From Artocarpus heterophyllus (taxonomy: Eukaryota; Streptophyta; Magnoliopsida; Rosales; Moraceae), in contig CM046345.1 in the NCBI GenBank assembly GCA_025403435.1, positions 15,728,160 to 15,792,159 on the forward strand: a stretch of 64,000 bases of DNA, written 5' to 3'. Position numbers and translations under genes: made by a program. Below are positions 35,587 through 49,009 of this stretch, in pieces. Under the pieces are notes generated by a model. It did no database searches. It was not told the DNA's origin and saw only the letters and a program-made list of their open reading frames with translations. Every line of letters begins with the position of its first letter. Positions within the stretch are counted from its first letter, which is position 1.

Positions 35587-38500
35587 ATGTACGAGTCACA
35601 GCATTTTGTGGATTTGCAAGACAACGCCAGCGGTTTTGGGGAGCCGAATTCGTGGCTTTCAGGGGATCCCGGCCTGTTGTCGCCGATCCATCGCCGGAAT
35701 CCGCCGTCAATGGCGGCCGCCGGTGCGAGAAATGTCGATCGCGACCTCTTCAAGGACCTCGTCGAGATCGTCCCTCTTGTTCAGTCCCTCATTGTAAGCT
35801 CTCCCTCTCTCTCTCTTCGTATTCTCTTTGGGAGATTCTGTTGAACTCTTTTAGGGATCTTTACCGTTTGGTGTCCGAGAATTTGGGGGAAAATGAGGAA
35901 AGCAGTGGAATTTAAGTTTTTGATTTGAGGTTCCGGTTGACTTGGGTTGAATTCCGGGTTTTGCATTGTTTGGGATGACGGGAAGTTGAAGATTTTGGAA
36001 ATTGGCTTTGTCACTTAGTAACTGAAAGAATTGCTATGAATTTCTAAAAAAAAGAAACAATTGAAAAGAATTTGTGAAATTGACAAAATTTCATAGCAAT
36101 CTTTCTAGGATCGCAAAGCAAGCAGTTCGTTTACGTGCCGGGGTTCGATGATCTACACTAAGACGCCTTCAAGGGAATCCCAATACAGAAGGGTAAGAAT
36201 TTGAACTCAAGAATTTTTTCCCCAATTCTACTCTTGGCTTAGGATTGTGAGAAGTTTTAGATTTATTTGTAGGGCTTTGTAAAAACAATGGGGTGGTTTG
36301 ATTTGATAAGGAAATGTTGGTTTCTAGATTGCTTTCTATCAAGCCTTTGAAGTTCAAGAATTGATTGTTATTAACTTCACTATGTTAAGCAATCAAGTGG
36401 CAGTTATGAGCTCTAATTATGTGTTTTGGGGATTTAGTTATTGATTTGAATTTAGTGGCGTTTCATATATTCCTAATGCAATAAATTAAAAAGTCTCATG
36501 GTAGTGTATGGGCGCTTTGGCTGCGTTTTATCATGGAATCCATAAGTTAAAGATGCAGTAATTGTTGGCAGTTATGCATGATAGCGTGTTATCTCTTATG
36601 CATTCTTCGTAATCGATGAAATTTCAACTGAAGTAGTTGATTCTTCTCTGATGGTTCTATACTTAACAGATGCTAACATTTTGTTATGCATATTCTTGTC
36701 TTTTCTTTGCTAGGTTGGATAACAGCATACTAGTTAGAAAGATACACGTTTAGACAGTGAAAAAGATCGTGTTTTAGCTACAAGTACAATCTTTCTTAGG
36801 AATTCTGCATTTTTGTTTTTACTTTGACTCTGTTGGATGTATTGTTATTTATTTATTTATTTGTTTATGAAGAAGACTACTCTGAATCATAGAACTATAA
36901 TGAAATATACGATCAACCAACATTTATCAAATTTGAAAAACATAATTAGAATGTATATAACCCTATTCCGGTCTGGTCCAGCATGGCATGAACTTGTAAT
37001 CATGGAATCGACTCGATCATCAGATTATCGAGTCGATTCCATGATTACAAGTTGGATTGCTTTAGTATTTCTCGTAGGTGTCATTTATGGCACGCGGGAA
37101 GGGCTCGTGCGGTTGGGCCTAAGCGATCTGCCGAAGCTGTGGGATGTAAAAATGCATCGGTAGGGGAGCGTTCCGTAGGATTCATTTTCAATAGAATCTT
37201 ATGCAATGTTGTATTTATCTGTTAAGAAGTATTATGCAGATGAAAAAGGAGGGGGGACGTGAATGCAATTTTGTTATTTTTTTTTGCCATTTTATTTTAT
37301 GTGAACTTTTCAGAATTAAATGGACTCCTGACCAAATTACTTTGGCAATTTATTGTTTAATTAGTGTTAGTGCATCAAATACTTTATTGATCTTTCACAT
37401 TCTTTAATTTTTTTTTTCCTCCGTGACGCCAATGGTGTCATTCTGAATTTGTTGTTTGTGTATGTTCTGTTTTCTTTGGGTATGTTTTTGCAAATAAGGT
37501 AATTTTTCTGCAACAATATTAAATGGGCGCTGTTATTTCTTTCTTTATGTTGAAGGCATCTGAATTAAAAGGGAGGAATGCAGCACAATCTATCCCTGCA
37601 AGAAAGAAAAAGGAGCCCGGAGAGAAAGAAGGAAAGAATGGAAGCAACAATCCAGACACTGAAAGTATTTCGCTTTTTTCTTCAAGGGCTTTGACAGCAG
37701 TTGACAGAGAAGAGCTGGATTTATTAAAGGGGCAGCTGGAGGATCTCCAAAGGAAGTTGTTGGAGAAAGATGAATCTTTAAAATCCACAGAGGTTTTGAA
37801 GAACGAAATGAATGCTCTTCATGCACAACTTGATGAACTAAAGATCCAAACTTCAGAAAAGGAATCTTTAATGAAGTCTATACAGCAACAACTTTCTGAT
37901 GCAAAGGTGTTTAGCTGTTTCTTCCTTGAATGTTTCGATAAGATTAGAGAATTTCCAACTTTTTTCCTTTGGTGCATGCCAAACTTTGTTTATTTGTTTT
38001 ACAACTTTGAATTTTTCTGAAGGGGCTTGTTATCGTAACCGCAGAATTGTTACATGATATCGTTGAATTCTAACACGTTACAATGGTAATCAATGTTGAC
38101 CTTAGGGTGCTGGCAGGAAGAGGACATTCAGTTTTTCTTCTTTTGAAAGGTTTATGAAAATTAGGGTTGTATATTGTTATGACATGGATCTCTGTCTTGG
38201 TTTGGATCAGTGCTACTATGGAAACAAAATTATAGAATTTGAAAATCATTGCAACTTTTAAAATTTATACAAAACATAAATCCGTTTTATTCTTGGAACT
38301 TAGTATGCATTGAAGTTTTAACCAATTACCTGAACCTGTTTTAACTTATACAAGGTTATGTTAGAAGCTTTAAAATTTTAGGACCTACAGTCATGTTAAG
38401 AATAGCTACTTGCTTCAAATTGAACCATATCAATGTATATCTTTCTCTATTTATATTTCTGTTTCTCTCTGTGTTAGCATGGCCCTTTCTATCTGCTACA

Positions 38501-39283
38501 ATAATTGTCCACTTCCGCAGATTAAGCTTGCAGACAAGCAAGCTGCACTGGAAAAGAAACAGTGGGAAGCCATGACATCCAATACGAAAGTGGAGAAGCT
38601 CCAAGATGAGCTAAACTCGGTTCAAGGGGAGATTTCGTCCTTTATGTTACTGTTTGACGGGTTGCTGAAAAATGATTCTGGTCATTATGCTGAAGATTAT
38701 GACATCTCTCCCTGTAATGTGGATAATCTTCCTTGCATTGTAAGCTCAGAAGACTATCTTTTTCGGTTTTTTCCTACCTTAGCCTTTTTCCTCTCTCCTT
38801 TTCTTTTTTGGAAAAGTACCGTGCCTTGCTATGTTATATATTTTTACCAGCTGCTTTAAGACAACAATAATATTGATGTACTTGAATTTTTTTTTTAATT
38901 TTTTTAATTTCTTATTTATTATTTTTTGTCTCTTACTGCCTGTTGTAAAAAAAAAGGGGAGAAGAATAAAATGATCTTGATGTTTTAGGCTACTTCTCTA
39001 TTGAATTTTAAGCAGCGTGTGTAAGTGATATATTCATGATAAGCTGTCAGCTTGTTGGTGGTTGTATTTGGAGCTAAGCCACTCTTGTTTGAATGATAAG
39101 GATCATTTGGATGAGATAGCAATGCAGAAAATGGAGGAAGCTCGAGAAGCTTATGTCGCTGCTGTTGCTGCCGCAAAACAAAAGAAAGACGAAGAATCCA
39201 TTGCTGTGGCTGCCAGCGCCAGGTTACGTCTTCAGTCATTTGTTTTCAGAAAAAGCTCAACCGGGAGTCTGAGAACCTCCTGA
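35587..39283 (+). CDS. MPB2C: MPB2C homologue (microtubule-binding protein 2C), five exons
   Basis: Exons 35587-35793, 36109-36192, 37556-37906, 38521-38739 and 39101-39283 join in phase 0 with GT-AG introns and give 347 aa, close to the ~326 aa of Arabidopsis MPB2C. The N-terminus is MYESQHFVDLQDNASGFGE, the family's typical start. Exon 2 gives the basic block CRGSMIYTKTPSRES. Residues about 148-250 form a heptad-rich coiled coil including IKLADKQAALEKKQWEA. The C-terminus has KMEEAREAYVAAVAAAKQ and ARLRLQSFVF. Known role: a plant-specific microtubule-associated protein that binds viral movement proteins and KNOX homeodomain proteins and limits their cell-to-cell transport. No signal peptide or membrane segment is seen. 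Exon 5's acceptor (GAATGATAAG|GATCAT) has a weak pyrimidine tract and is the least certain junction. The CDS looks intact. Confidence 0.88.
36991..37053. repeat. Perfect 27-bp inverted repeat in MPB2C intron 2
   Basis: Arms 36991-37017 (AACTTGTAATCATGGAATCG...) and 37027-37053 are exact complements around a 9-bp loop CATCAGATT. Confidence 0.95.
37113..37175 (+). other. Plastid 23S rRNA-like fragment (NUPT) in MPB2C intron 2
   Basis: GGCCTAAGCGATCTGCCGAA, then a short GGGATGTAAAAATGCATCGG and TAGGGGAGCGTTCCG stretch, match my recollection of plastid 23S rRNA around the region equivalent to E. coli ~1130-1190. The match ends at the CCG near 37175. It is far too short to be an rRNA gene. The 37054-37112 part next to it also differs from the flanking intron and may be organellar, but I cannot place it. 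Confidence 0.65.
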
Positions 39284-40065
39284 TGCAGTTGCGCATAGTC
39301 GTCTGGTGTGGAGGGTTAGCATTGGTGTAGTTACCATTGGCTTTCTTTTCATTTGTTTTTGGGTCATTTCCCACTCTTCTCGGCTCTGTGAAGTGATATT
39401 ATTAGCAGTAGAACTTGTCAAAAATGAAAACCATCCGTGTAGTCTTGTGTTTTTATTGTTGTAGCGTATAATCCTTCTAGTAAGTGATACATAATACAAA
39501 GATTTTATCTTTTTCATCTGTAATTGTGTTTAGCTGTATAATCAATTCAGTTTTCATGGCACAGAAGAATTTGGAAGTGTCATTAGAGAAGCAACACCAA
39601 CTGCAACTTCTCCAAGTGCTTTGAGTTTGAGATGAGACCTAAGATGTGCTTTGCAAGAGGGCAAATACTAAGAAACAAAGGGAAGCTTGTAGAGTTATTA
39701 ATTTCTCTGATTGAGTTGGTTTTGAGGTAGTTTTACTTGTGTTGAACATCCAGTTTTCTGTTATTAATTTCTCTGACTGAGTTGGTTTTGATTATTGCCC
39801 TTTTTATTTTATTTTATTTTTAATGAATGCTCCTGTATTGTTGCTTATCCCGAAAACAAGGGCTGGAAGATAGACTGGTGTACAGCATGAGTCTCATAGC
39901 TTTTTTGTTTTGTTTTTATGTTTTTGAGTAGATTCATAACAATATTTAAGGAATTGAAATATATCGGAAGTATGGCCTTGAAATTGTTGTTATATGGTCG
40001 AGTTATGGCGTTATTTAATTCCCTTTTTTTGGGCTTGAATAGGGTGCATTTAAGTCTTTCTTGTT

Positions 40066-40099
<34 letters not shown>

Positions 40100-40968
40100 T
40101 GTGGGCTTGAATATGGTGCTATTAATTTAACCAAAAAACAACACATGGCTAAAAATAGTACTCGGGAACCATTGTATTGATGATACTTTTATTGATTTCA
40201 ATGAATGGTAAAAGAAACAAGGGGGAGGAGGGAATTAACCCATTATTAATTGAAAATAAAAATAAATAGACTAAATTGTAATAATGTTTAATAAATAGTT
40301 CATTTAGGTTAAAACAAAATTTATTGAGAGAAAGAGGAAAATGTTAGATTTTTGAAACTTTTTAAAGTAAATATCAGATTTTGAAAATGTTTGTAGTAAA
40401 TATTTGATTTATAATGTAAACAATTTATTTACTATGTAAATAAGAAATATTCATATTGTAAACAAAAAGTTAAATACATTATTTGCATCATAAATCTATT
40501 TATTTATTGTGTAAATAAGAATTATTCACACTATAAACAAAGGGGTAAATAAATTATTTATATCATAAATTTGAAATTTACAACAAATAGTTTTAAAACT
40601 TAATATTTACTACAATTAGTTTTGAAAAAGTGGAATTTTTTACAAGTTTTAAAAATTATTTTTGTATAAAATGACGTATAGAAAAACACGAACAACAACG
40701 AGATAACAAAAACAAAAACGAAAATAAAGAGAAGATGAAAAAGAAGAAAAAGGAGGAGGTTAAACTGAAAATTTAAGTGTTTAAAAAGAGTACAAGATTC
40801 TAGGAATACTATTTACTTTAATATTTTTAAAAGTATGTTATTTGCTATATTAAGAATTAAAACTGTGTTATTCAGTACAATTTTCAAGAAATAAGAGGAT
40901 ATTTGTTAATTGTTAAAAATGCCGAATCCAATTTTGTGGGCTGATGGGGGGAAATGAGTGAGAAACTT
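39284..40968. other. MPB2C 3' UTR and convergent intergenic spacer
   Basis: 39284 to about 39850 probably holds the MPB2C 3' UTR. After that the sequence is AT-rich and non-coding. A T31 run at 40068-40098 sits between direct repeats (see findings). 40300-40900 shows low-complexity A/T-rich near-repeats such as TAAATAAGAATTATTCACAC. Confidence 0.5.
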
Positions 40969-43691
40969 TCACAATCTACAACTCCAAAAGCCTATGCAGC
41001 TAGCCTTGCGTTTCCTCGAGAGCATGCCTTCTGAATTCGGCATTCTCTCAGGGCTGCCAATCTGTTCCCACCCCAACCTGCATGGTTTTACCAAAGATTT
41101 TTAACAACTATCAACACACATACACACAACTATACTTGCTCGCGCATCATGCTATTTTTTTTTGTTGAATAAAAAAAAGGAATCAGCAGTGTCTTTACAC
41201 CTCTGACCAGTGCCACTATGGGAATTGTCTAGTAGTAGAGATGGAATGGTCATATTAGACCTCAAAGCTCATTGATCTTTGCAACATAGGGCCCAGAGCC
41301 CAATCCTAGCCCCAAAATATATCAAGGCGTAGGTGAAACGAGAAAGAATTAAGCCTTTGTTGGGAGTATGAGGAAGCCTTGGTTGATGTCCCTTAAACCA
41401 TTATGCCACCGCCATGGGGTTGCGTAGAGTCAGTTTTTTGCGTGCAGCCAATTTTTTTTTCAATACAATAAAATTAAAAAATATAAATCAAGCAAAATCA
41501 AATAAGCCAACTTTTTATTCCCTAGTCATCTTTCATCATCATACATGCTAAAAGAGAACTATTTTGGACAATGAGTTAAAAAGCAAGCTACACCTATTTT
41601 CTTTAAATATTAAAAGATGAGTGTCATGATAATTTAGCCACATATGTAGAATATGGATTCAAATTCTTTGTTTCCATTTTTGTTCAATTTTAATATATTA
41701 AATGATGTCTAACTAATTTCTTTTAATGACACCCCATTTAAAAAACTTGAAATAATATTTAATTAAATTTTAGATGCTTTTTATTAAATGATACATTATA
41801 AGATAATTGGTTGGATATTATTTGAGAAAAAAAAAATAGACAAGACAAAATCCAAATGCAATAAATTTTGTTAAAAACTAAAAAGATTTACAACATTTAC
41901 TATTGCGTACGGCATAAACTTACACTGGAAAGGCAAGGTAGCCTTATGCTGGCATTTGATGATTGGGAAGAGCCGGTTGATTCAAAATTGGCCCACAAAC
42001 CGATTTTGCTTTCAAATAAATGTTTTCTTCTTCCACATCCTTGAAAAAGTTAAACGTCAAGGAAGCAAAAGTTGGGAAAACTCAACCATGAATGAGCCCA
42101 AACAAAAGAAAAATAACGGCTAAATGGAATCTTCATAACTCGGTTGAACATAGAAACAAATGGTTAAAAAGCACACAAATTTTCAGTCAAGGATAAAACT
42201 TTGATCCTAAAAGAAGGATCTAAAGGCCCTTTGGTGAAGGGTATACACAATCGCCCAATAATTTGTTAGGTAGGTTTTATGTCCTTTTCTTGTAAATTTC
42301 TCCTCATTGGTGTTTCCTTCATCCTTAAAACAAAAATAAAAAATAAAATATTCAAGTTACGGCCTATTTTTGTTTTTCTCTCTCACACTTGAATCTTTTA
42401 AAAAAGAAAAAAAAAAGCAGCGTTTACTTCAAAATTTTATAGGTGTTTGACAAGATGGTTAAAATTGTTAGTTAGAACTGTTTTTACTACACATATGAGA
42501 GCTTTTTACTGTTTATAACTGAGAACGTGGTCTAGATCACTTTCCGTCAAACGTCCTATTAAGGCAAATGTTAGCATTACAATAATTGTTAACTTGTATA
42601 CTCAACACGAAAATATATTATTGTACGGGATGTAAGGCAAAAAAGTGCTAACCTTTTGATCAATGTGTCTAAACATTATAGCATGTGAAAGCTTTATACA
42701 GTAACAACTTTTTTATTTTTAGTATAGCATATGAGAGCTTTACACTGTTTTTAAATAAGAATTTTGTCAAAGGCTTATGATATAGAGCATTTTGTACTAT
42801 GAATACGACATTATTTAACTTACACAGGAAAAGCAAAAGAGCCAGCGCTGGCATCTGATGATATGGTAGGAACACTTGATTCAAAATTAGCCCCAGATTC
42901 CGATTCTGCTTCCAAATAAATGTTCTCTTCTTCCACCTCCTTAAAAAAGTTATATCAAGAAAGAAAAGTTGAGAAAACTCCATCATGAAAAAAAAAAAAA
43001 AAAAAACAAAGAACTTAAAAAAGCAAGATAAACGGCTAAATGGGCTCTTTCTAACTAGGTTGATTCTAGAAACCAATAATAATAAGTATGCTTATATTTA
43101 ATTAATGATAAATATTTGACCATAGAAGAAAGAATTATATAAAAATGGTACTCTACCTTTTGATGGGACGTTATACAGTTGCTAGAATTTGGGAGGTTGT
43201 TCTCATGTGTTTTACCTGTAAACCTGTCCTCAATGGTATTTTCCTCATAATTAAGCTGTTCCAAAAAAAAAATAAATAAATAAAGTTGATGTCACTTTTT
43301 GCTTTTTCTATACCATTGAAATCTGTTGAAAATGCGAGAATAAACATCGCCATCCCCATTAAAATAATCAAAATATTATTACAAATGTAACAACTATGTT
43401 TACTTTTATGGTTGCTTAAATAGATCCTATTTTATTATGTTATTTTATTATACGGAAGAAAGGAGGAAAACAAATGCTAACCTTCCGATTAACATGTCTC
43501 GATTTAGTTCTCGATATGCCATCCACGTGATTAGAAGGCGCTTCATCAGGCTTGCCATTCTTCGAAACTTCAAAAGAACCATTCTCTCTAAAGCAAAAGA
43601 CGATATAGTCTTCTTCAGCTACAGAACTTGACCAATTTGAGCCCTCCTCATGACCACTTTTGCTATTTTCTTGGCTTGATGATAATGTCAT
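40969..43691 (-). CDS. Second gene of the gar2-related type (candidate, possibly partial)
   Basis: Minus-strand exon model 43691-43482, 43255-43157, 42939-42824 and 41077-40969, all with GT-AG junctions and compatible phases, gives about 178 aa from ATG 43691 to TGA 40969. The C-terminus joins SAGSFAFP to VLGWEQIGSPERM, parallel to SFAFPILASEWHGSPERM in the disrupted gene. The intron phase after FAFP is identical (phase 2), and both end in a basic Cys-containing tail. This shared exon structure is the main evidence. Upstream exons with the VKDIC block were not found, so the gene may be N-terminally divergent or truncated. The frame is open upstream to a TAG near 43720. Function unknown. Confidence 0.5.
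41698..41826. mobile_element. Decayed MITE-like hairpin
   Basis: Imperfect inverted repeat, with left AATGATGTCTAACTAATTTC and right GATAATTGGTTGGATATTAT, related to the element at 17075-17270. It lies in the last intron of the 40969-43691 gene. Confidence 0.45.
41924..42039 (-). pseudogene. Decayed duplicate of the penultimate exon of the gar2-type gene
   Basis: 116 nt, the same length as exon 42939-42824 about 900 bp upstream. It is bounded by equivalent splice signals (acceptor TTTTTCAAG, donor AGT|GTAAGT). It starts DVEEENIYLKAKS against EVEEENIYLEAES, then carries a 1-nt loss and a compensating 1-nt gain with an in-frame TAA between them. Inclusion in an mRNA would truncate the protein. 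Confidence 0.75.
42440..42560. mobile_element. Small MITE-like element
   Basis: Left end TTATAGGTGTTTGACAAG and right end CCGTCAAACGTCCTATTAA are roughly complementary (about 15 of 18), with an internal CATATGAGAGCTTTTTACTGT motif shared with other copies in the window. Confidence 0.5.
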
Positions 43692-46600
43692 AATTAGCAC
43701 GTTTTGGCCCTCTTGTTGTGTTGCCTTCTAGTTTTCCTTTTGCCTGAAATGCCATGTTTTTCTCACCTGCAGTGTCTTGTTAGAAACTTGGAATTTCCCA
43801 ACGTTTATATATTCTACTACATCTAAGCGAGTTTCAAAATTTTAAATTTGAACATTCTTAATAAATATTCAAAATGCTCTACCAAGGTGTTAATATTACC
43901 ACCCAGAAAATTTAAATTTGCTACTTTGCTGAATTGCAAAACGAAAACATCCTCAGAAAGGCTTTCTAAAAAAATCCTCGGGAGAGAGAGAGAGAGAGAG
44001 TGGGGCTAATCATGTCATTGAGTGACTTGAACTATAATCAATCTCTGGAGATACATCATTATTCTTTCGATTCAGTCATGCTTCTTCTAGTCACGACATC
44101 TTAAATAATTCCAACTTCAAAATGGAACAAAGAATATGCTCAGCCTCCAAGATCTTAACTTAGGTTTAATAGATCAGATGTGTCATGTTGATGAATCAAC
44201 GTTTGTAATTCTATTTCTTTTTCTATATATATGTATATGTACATTGCATTAATTATTGAGTCAAACTCAATACAATTGTTCTGTTTAAATTCCTCATTTA
44301 ATGAGTTAATTTTTTAATAAAAAAATCTTATTTTTTTATAATATTTTATCCTTGTAAAGTTATTCCGACATTTTAACTAATTTGTTAGTTATCTGTTTTT
44401 GTTTTTCCCAGATCATATCCTTGAACAGTACTGTATAAAGAACAAAACCAATCGAAATGGAAATAAAAATGGAAAAGTTAACCTTAAAAAAGGATAATTA
44501 AGTTTCTGACCCCAATGTTTAACGTAAAGTTAACAAAAATATATATCAAGCGTTGTTTAAAATTATCCTATGAATTAAATGGATTTTTACGCCGCTACAC
44601 TTTCTAATTTTGGCACCTTGATTTTAAAAATTTGGATACTCAAATCCTAAAACTCATTTAAATGTCTTGGAACTTAGCTCTTATTTTAAGAATTTGAATA
44701 TTCAAGTTCCTAAACTCTTAATTTGTTGGCATTGTTAGTCCCCATCTTCATTTTATTATTAAGACATAATGGATATCAATAATTTAGGGTATTTTTGTTC
44801 CTTAAGTCCCAAAAATATAATATATTATTTTTGAACAAAAAGGTTCTTAAAAGCTATTTTTGTTTAAGTATAACTGATATCTTTTTGTCAAAAGTAAAAT
44901 TTAAATTCTCTAATATAAAGTTAATTATGATAAGTATTGATAATAAAGAGATTGATTATAAACTGAAAAAAATCACAAATATCCATTATATTTTGTTTTT
45001 AGTCAATTAATACAAAATTACAATGATGTAACTAAATAACTATAATACAATAACAAGTCATTCACTTTACACTCTTTTCTTTCCTAAAGACATTTAATAT
45101 AATTGACAATAACAGAAACTATGTAATTGAACAATATATAATTAGACAGCTAATTGTTGTGTTTGTCTTTAGTTATATCGTTGTAATTTGATCTAAGTTA
45201 TCTAAAATATAATGGAATTGATAGCTAATTTTTTCAATGATATTTGTGACTTTTTTTTTCAGTTTATAATCAATCATTTTGTTGTCAATGATCATCATAA
45301 TTTATTTACACTATGACATTTAAACGTTATTTTAGATAAAAATAATAATAAGTTATACTTAAAAAACAAAGGAGAGATTTTGGGGACCTTTCTACTAAAA
45401 ATATACATTTTTAAGGATAAAAAACAAAAAAGCCTCAAAATATTGACATCTCTTATGTTATTTAACAACAAAATGAGTATGACCGCTAACGGTGCCAATA
45501 AATTAACAGATAGGAGACTTGAATGTGTAAATTCTTCAAGTGAGGACTTACAATACCAACAAATTGAAATGGCTGAGTGTCTAAATTTTTAAAATAGAGA
45601 CTAAGGTGCTAAATGTAACAATCTTACCTACATGACTATTACTTAAACTAATTAAACGTATTCTTAAACATATACTTAACATGAGTACTTAAATTTGCAA
45701 AATCTTTTCTTTTTAAAGATTACTAAATAAAATAACCTTACTAATTAATTTTGATTTAACCGTGCAAATATTTGTTGCGATAGAAGTTATAATATTTTGT
45801 TTTAACATACTAGTCTTAGGGTCACACGAACTGAGACTATATAGCTACAACCTCGGTTTTCAAAACATATATATATATATATATATGTAAATAGTTTCAA
45901 TTGTATTAAAAAGTTATAATTAATAAAAACTAAATCTGGAATATAAATGTGCATTATATCCATTCCCCCATCTCCAATTCTCGTTTGCCACTACACCACC
46001 ATCTACCCAAAGTTGCTTGTAAGTTGCTTGCCTACAACATGAACGTACTTGGATAAGCTTTCCCTCAGCAAGTAAGAACTACGTTCTAGCATAACATTTA
46101 AGAAAACGTATAGCAAAACATGTGTTGATTATGCTCTATTATGGTCTATCTTATTAATCTTATGTACGAGAGTGTTCATACCGGTTGTGTGTGATCATCA
46201 AGAAGTTAGTGTTTGCAAAGTCTCCAACAACACCATGACCTAAATTATTATTTAACATAAGCCTTCCCATGGTCGAGAGGTTGGTACAACACTCAAACTT
46301 AACTGGTTCATATAGGTTACATTGAACTTTTTAATGAATATGCAATATGACATAGCATCACATACTATAACATAACGTATAAACATGCATTTATAATTTA
46401 AATATTTTTTTTTGAAACTATTCATACTTTTAGCAAGATTCCAACTTTCTACATTTTTCATAATAGAATCTGCTAACTCATCACGTTCCTATCCATTATT
46501 GTCATATTCTGTGGAAAAACACCCAATAAGATCGCAAGCTTAACTTATTTTATGCTGTGTGATGTAGCATAATCATAAAAGAAATTAAATCCTTTCTTAT

Positions 46601-47501
46601 AATTCATTTCTTTAAATAAAGGATTGAACAATCTTCTAATTTCTTACGAAGATTAATTAGTCTAATCCTTATAATTTATTTTATTTAATTGCCTATAGTT
46701 ATTTGTGCTAGCGTTGATGATTAATTAATGAGTCTAATAATTATTTAATTATCGTATTAATCAATTAGGTCTAAATGAAATCCTTTCATTGTCCTTGTTG
46801 GGCTTATAATTGCATAAAAGGCCCAAGTATGAATGATTTTGGTCTCTTAAGCCCATATCTAGTCACTATTCACTTCCATAAGTCAATATGACAACTAAGT
46901 GTGGGACACTTCTACAGTATTCTAAACGTCAAACTATCAAAACTTTGATCCGAAAATTAACTTTTAGACTTGTACAAGTGTTGCGCTCGTATTTTGTGTC
47001 ATAATGTTATGGCCCTAACATGTTGGGTTTTTACAATTTCTATTTTGAAATCCAATTGAAAAACCATTGGAGTTGTTAAGAAAATCCGTATTTCGTTTAT
47101 AAAAATTTTGTGTCAAAAATCGTATCATAAAATAGGGTCCAAATTTGAAAAAACTATAAATTGTAGACTTCAAGTGCGACAATTCCTCCGTTCTTTGAAA
47201 ATTGTAATTCTGCTACTAAACAAGAGTTTTATTTAAAACTAGTTCCAAAATATATTTTTTCATTAAATTTAAAACTCACCATATAACTATATGCTAGAGA
47301 CAGTTTTCTTAAAATTTACTTCACGAAAGTTCATCGTATTGACAAAGTCTAGAACTTTCGTGTTTTCTAAATTCCGTTTTCTGTTTTTAACATGTCCGGT
47401 TTCAGTGATTTTTACAAACTTCACCGAATTAACAATTTTCTATAAAACATTTTGATTGTTTTTATAAACATCTTTTAAAGTTCATTTTAGATGTAGAATT
47501 G

Positions 47502-48941
47502 TAACACCAAAATGAATTAATTAAGATTAATTAATTTAATCCAGTTGTTAGTATTAATTAATTAGAAATTTGTAATTATTTCAGTTGTAATATTATTTTT
47601 TGAATTAAATTTTTGCTTAGAAAATTTTTGTTATAAAATTGACTGTTAAATTGTTCAATTACATGTGTTTGTACAGCTGTGTCATTGTGAATGTTTCTGA
47701 ATAGGATATGGACTTTATTATTTATATTAGACTTCATTTAACATTTCACATTTTATAAAAGACCCAACCCAATTAATTTTCCATTTTTCCTTTTGTTTTC
47801 TTTTTCTTTTCTTTCTTTTCTTCCTCTCATGTGTAGAACCTCTATGTCTCTCTCTCTTCTTTCTTCACTCAAATAACTTTCCCTAACTCTCTTTCTCTAT
47901 CAATTCTCTCTCCTTCTTTCTTCCATAGATTTTCAAAGCTTCAAAACTCTATAACTTTTTTCCTTTCAAGTCCAAATTGGATGATTCTTTTTTCTAAACG
48001 CTCAGAATAGTGAGGAGAACAAGACAAGACCAATATTGTCCATACAAAACTGTCACCGTCTATGACTCACAAGAGCTCTGCCACCATTTCCACCGTGAAC
48101 TATCGCTGGTGGTGGTGGTGGTCAATGCCACCTGCCTCAAAACGTCCATGATGACCTTTACTTCAAAACCCCCAAGAGATTTTGCCAAAATACTTCGTAT
48201 GTTCTTCAATTTATGATATAGGGTTTTCTTCCTTTCTTAAAAAAATAAATAAATTGATTTTCCTCTCTTTTGATGTGCTAGTATTGTGTTATCTTGAGAT
48301 GTTTTTGAATAAGTGTTTGTGATCTTTGGGTATGTTGAGATTATGTTAAAGTCCTGAATTTTCTCTTGGATTAGTAAGGCTAATTCTTGCATGTGTTTTA
48401 AATATGTGTTTATTAGTAATGTGTAAGGTTTGGATATGTTTAAATGGAATTTGAAGTGTTTTGATGTTATACGTTTGCTAAGTGTTTGAATGAAACCTTG
48501 CATGTGTAGGATTTAATAGTAGTTCTATAAATTGATAAATTTGCAATTGTATTGGCTTTCTTTTGGCCAAATAACGTACACTAATCAAAAGTACACTTCT
48601 TAAACTTCGTTTGGGCTTTTGAAACACTCAAATTTGAGTTTTCTAGGTCAAGATATGATTTTTCAAAATTTGCTTAAAAGCTGTCCAATTTAATCAGAAC
48701 CTGCACATGTTTATAACCTGTTTTTGAAAAGTTAAATGAGCTTGAAATATAGCATATGATAACTTGAAGAAAGCTTTATTAGTTAACTTTAAAAGGAAAC
48801 CAATTTTGTAATTTTTAGAATTTTGTAGAATTAGTTATGAATATTGTCGTGCAAGATAGCAAAGTTGCATTTTTAGGAAGCTTGCTTGATATACTAAATG
48901 CTTTGAATCCTTATGCCTCTTTGGGATTATTGTAAGGTTAT

Positions 48942-49009
<68 letters not shown>

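Noticed and set aside
36837..37163. 108-codon ORF in MPB2C intron 2
   Set aside because: It covers the hairpin and the plastid rRNA-like fragment; the frame is incidental and lies inside an intron.
37113..37175. rRNA gene
   Set aside because: Only ~60 bp of a ~2.8-kb plastid 23S gene is present.
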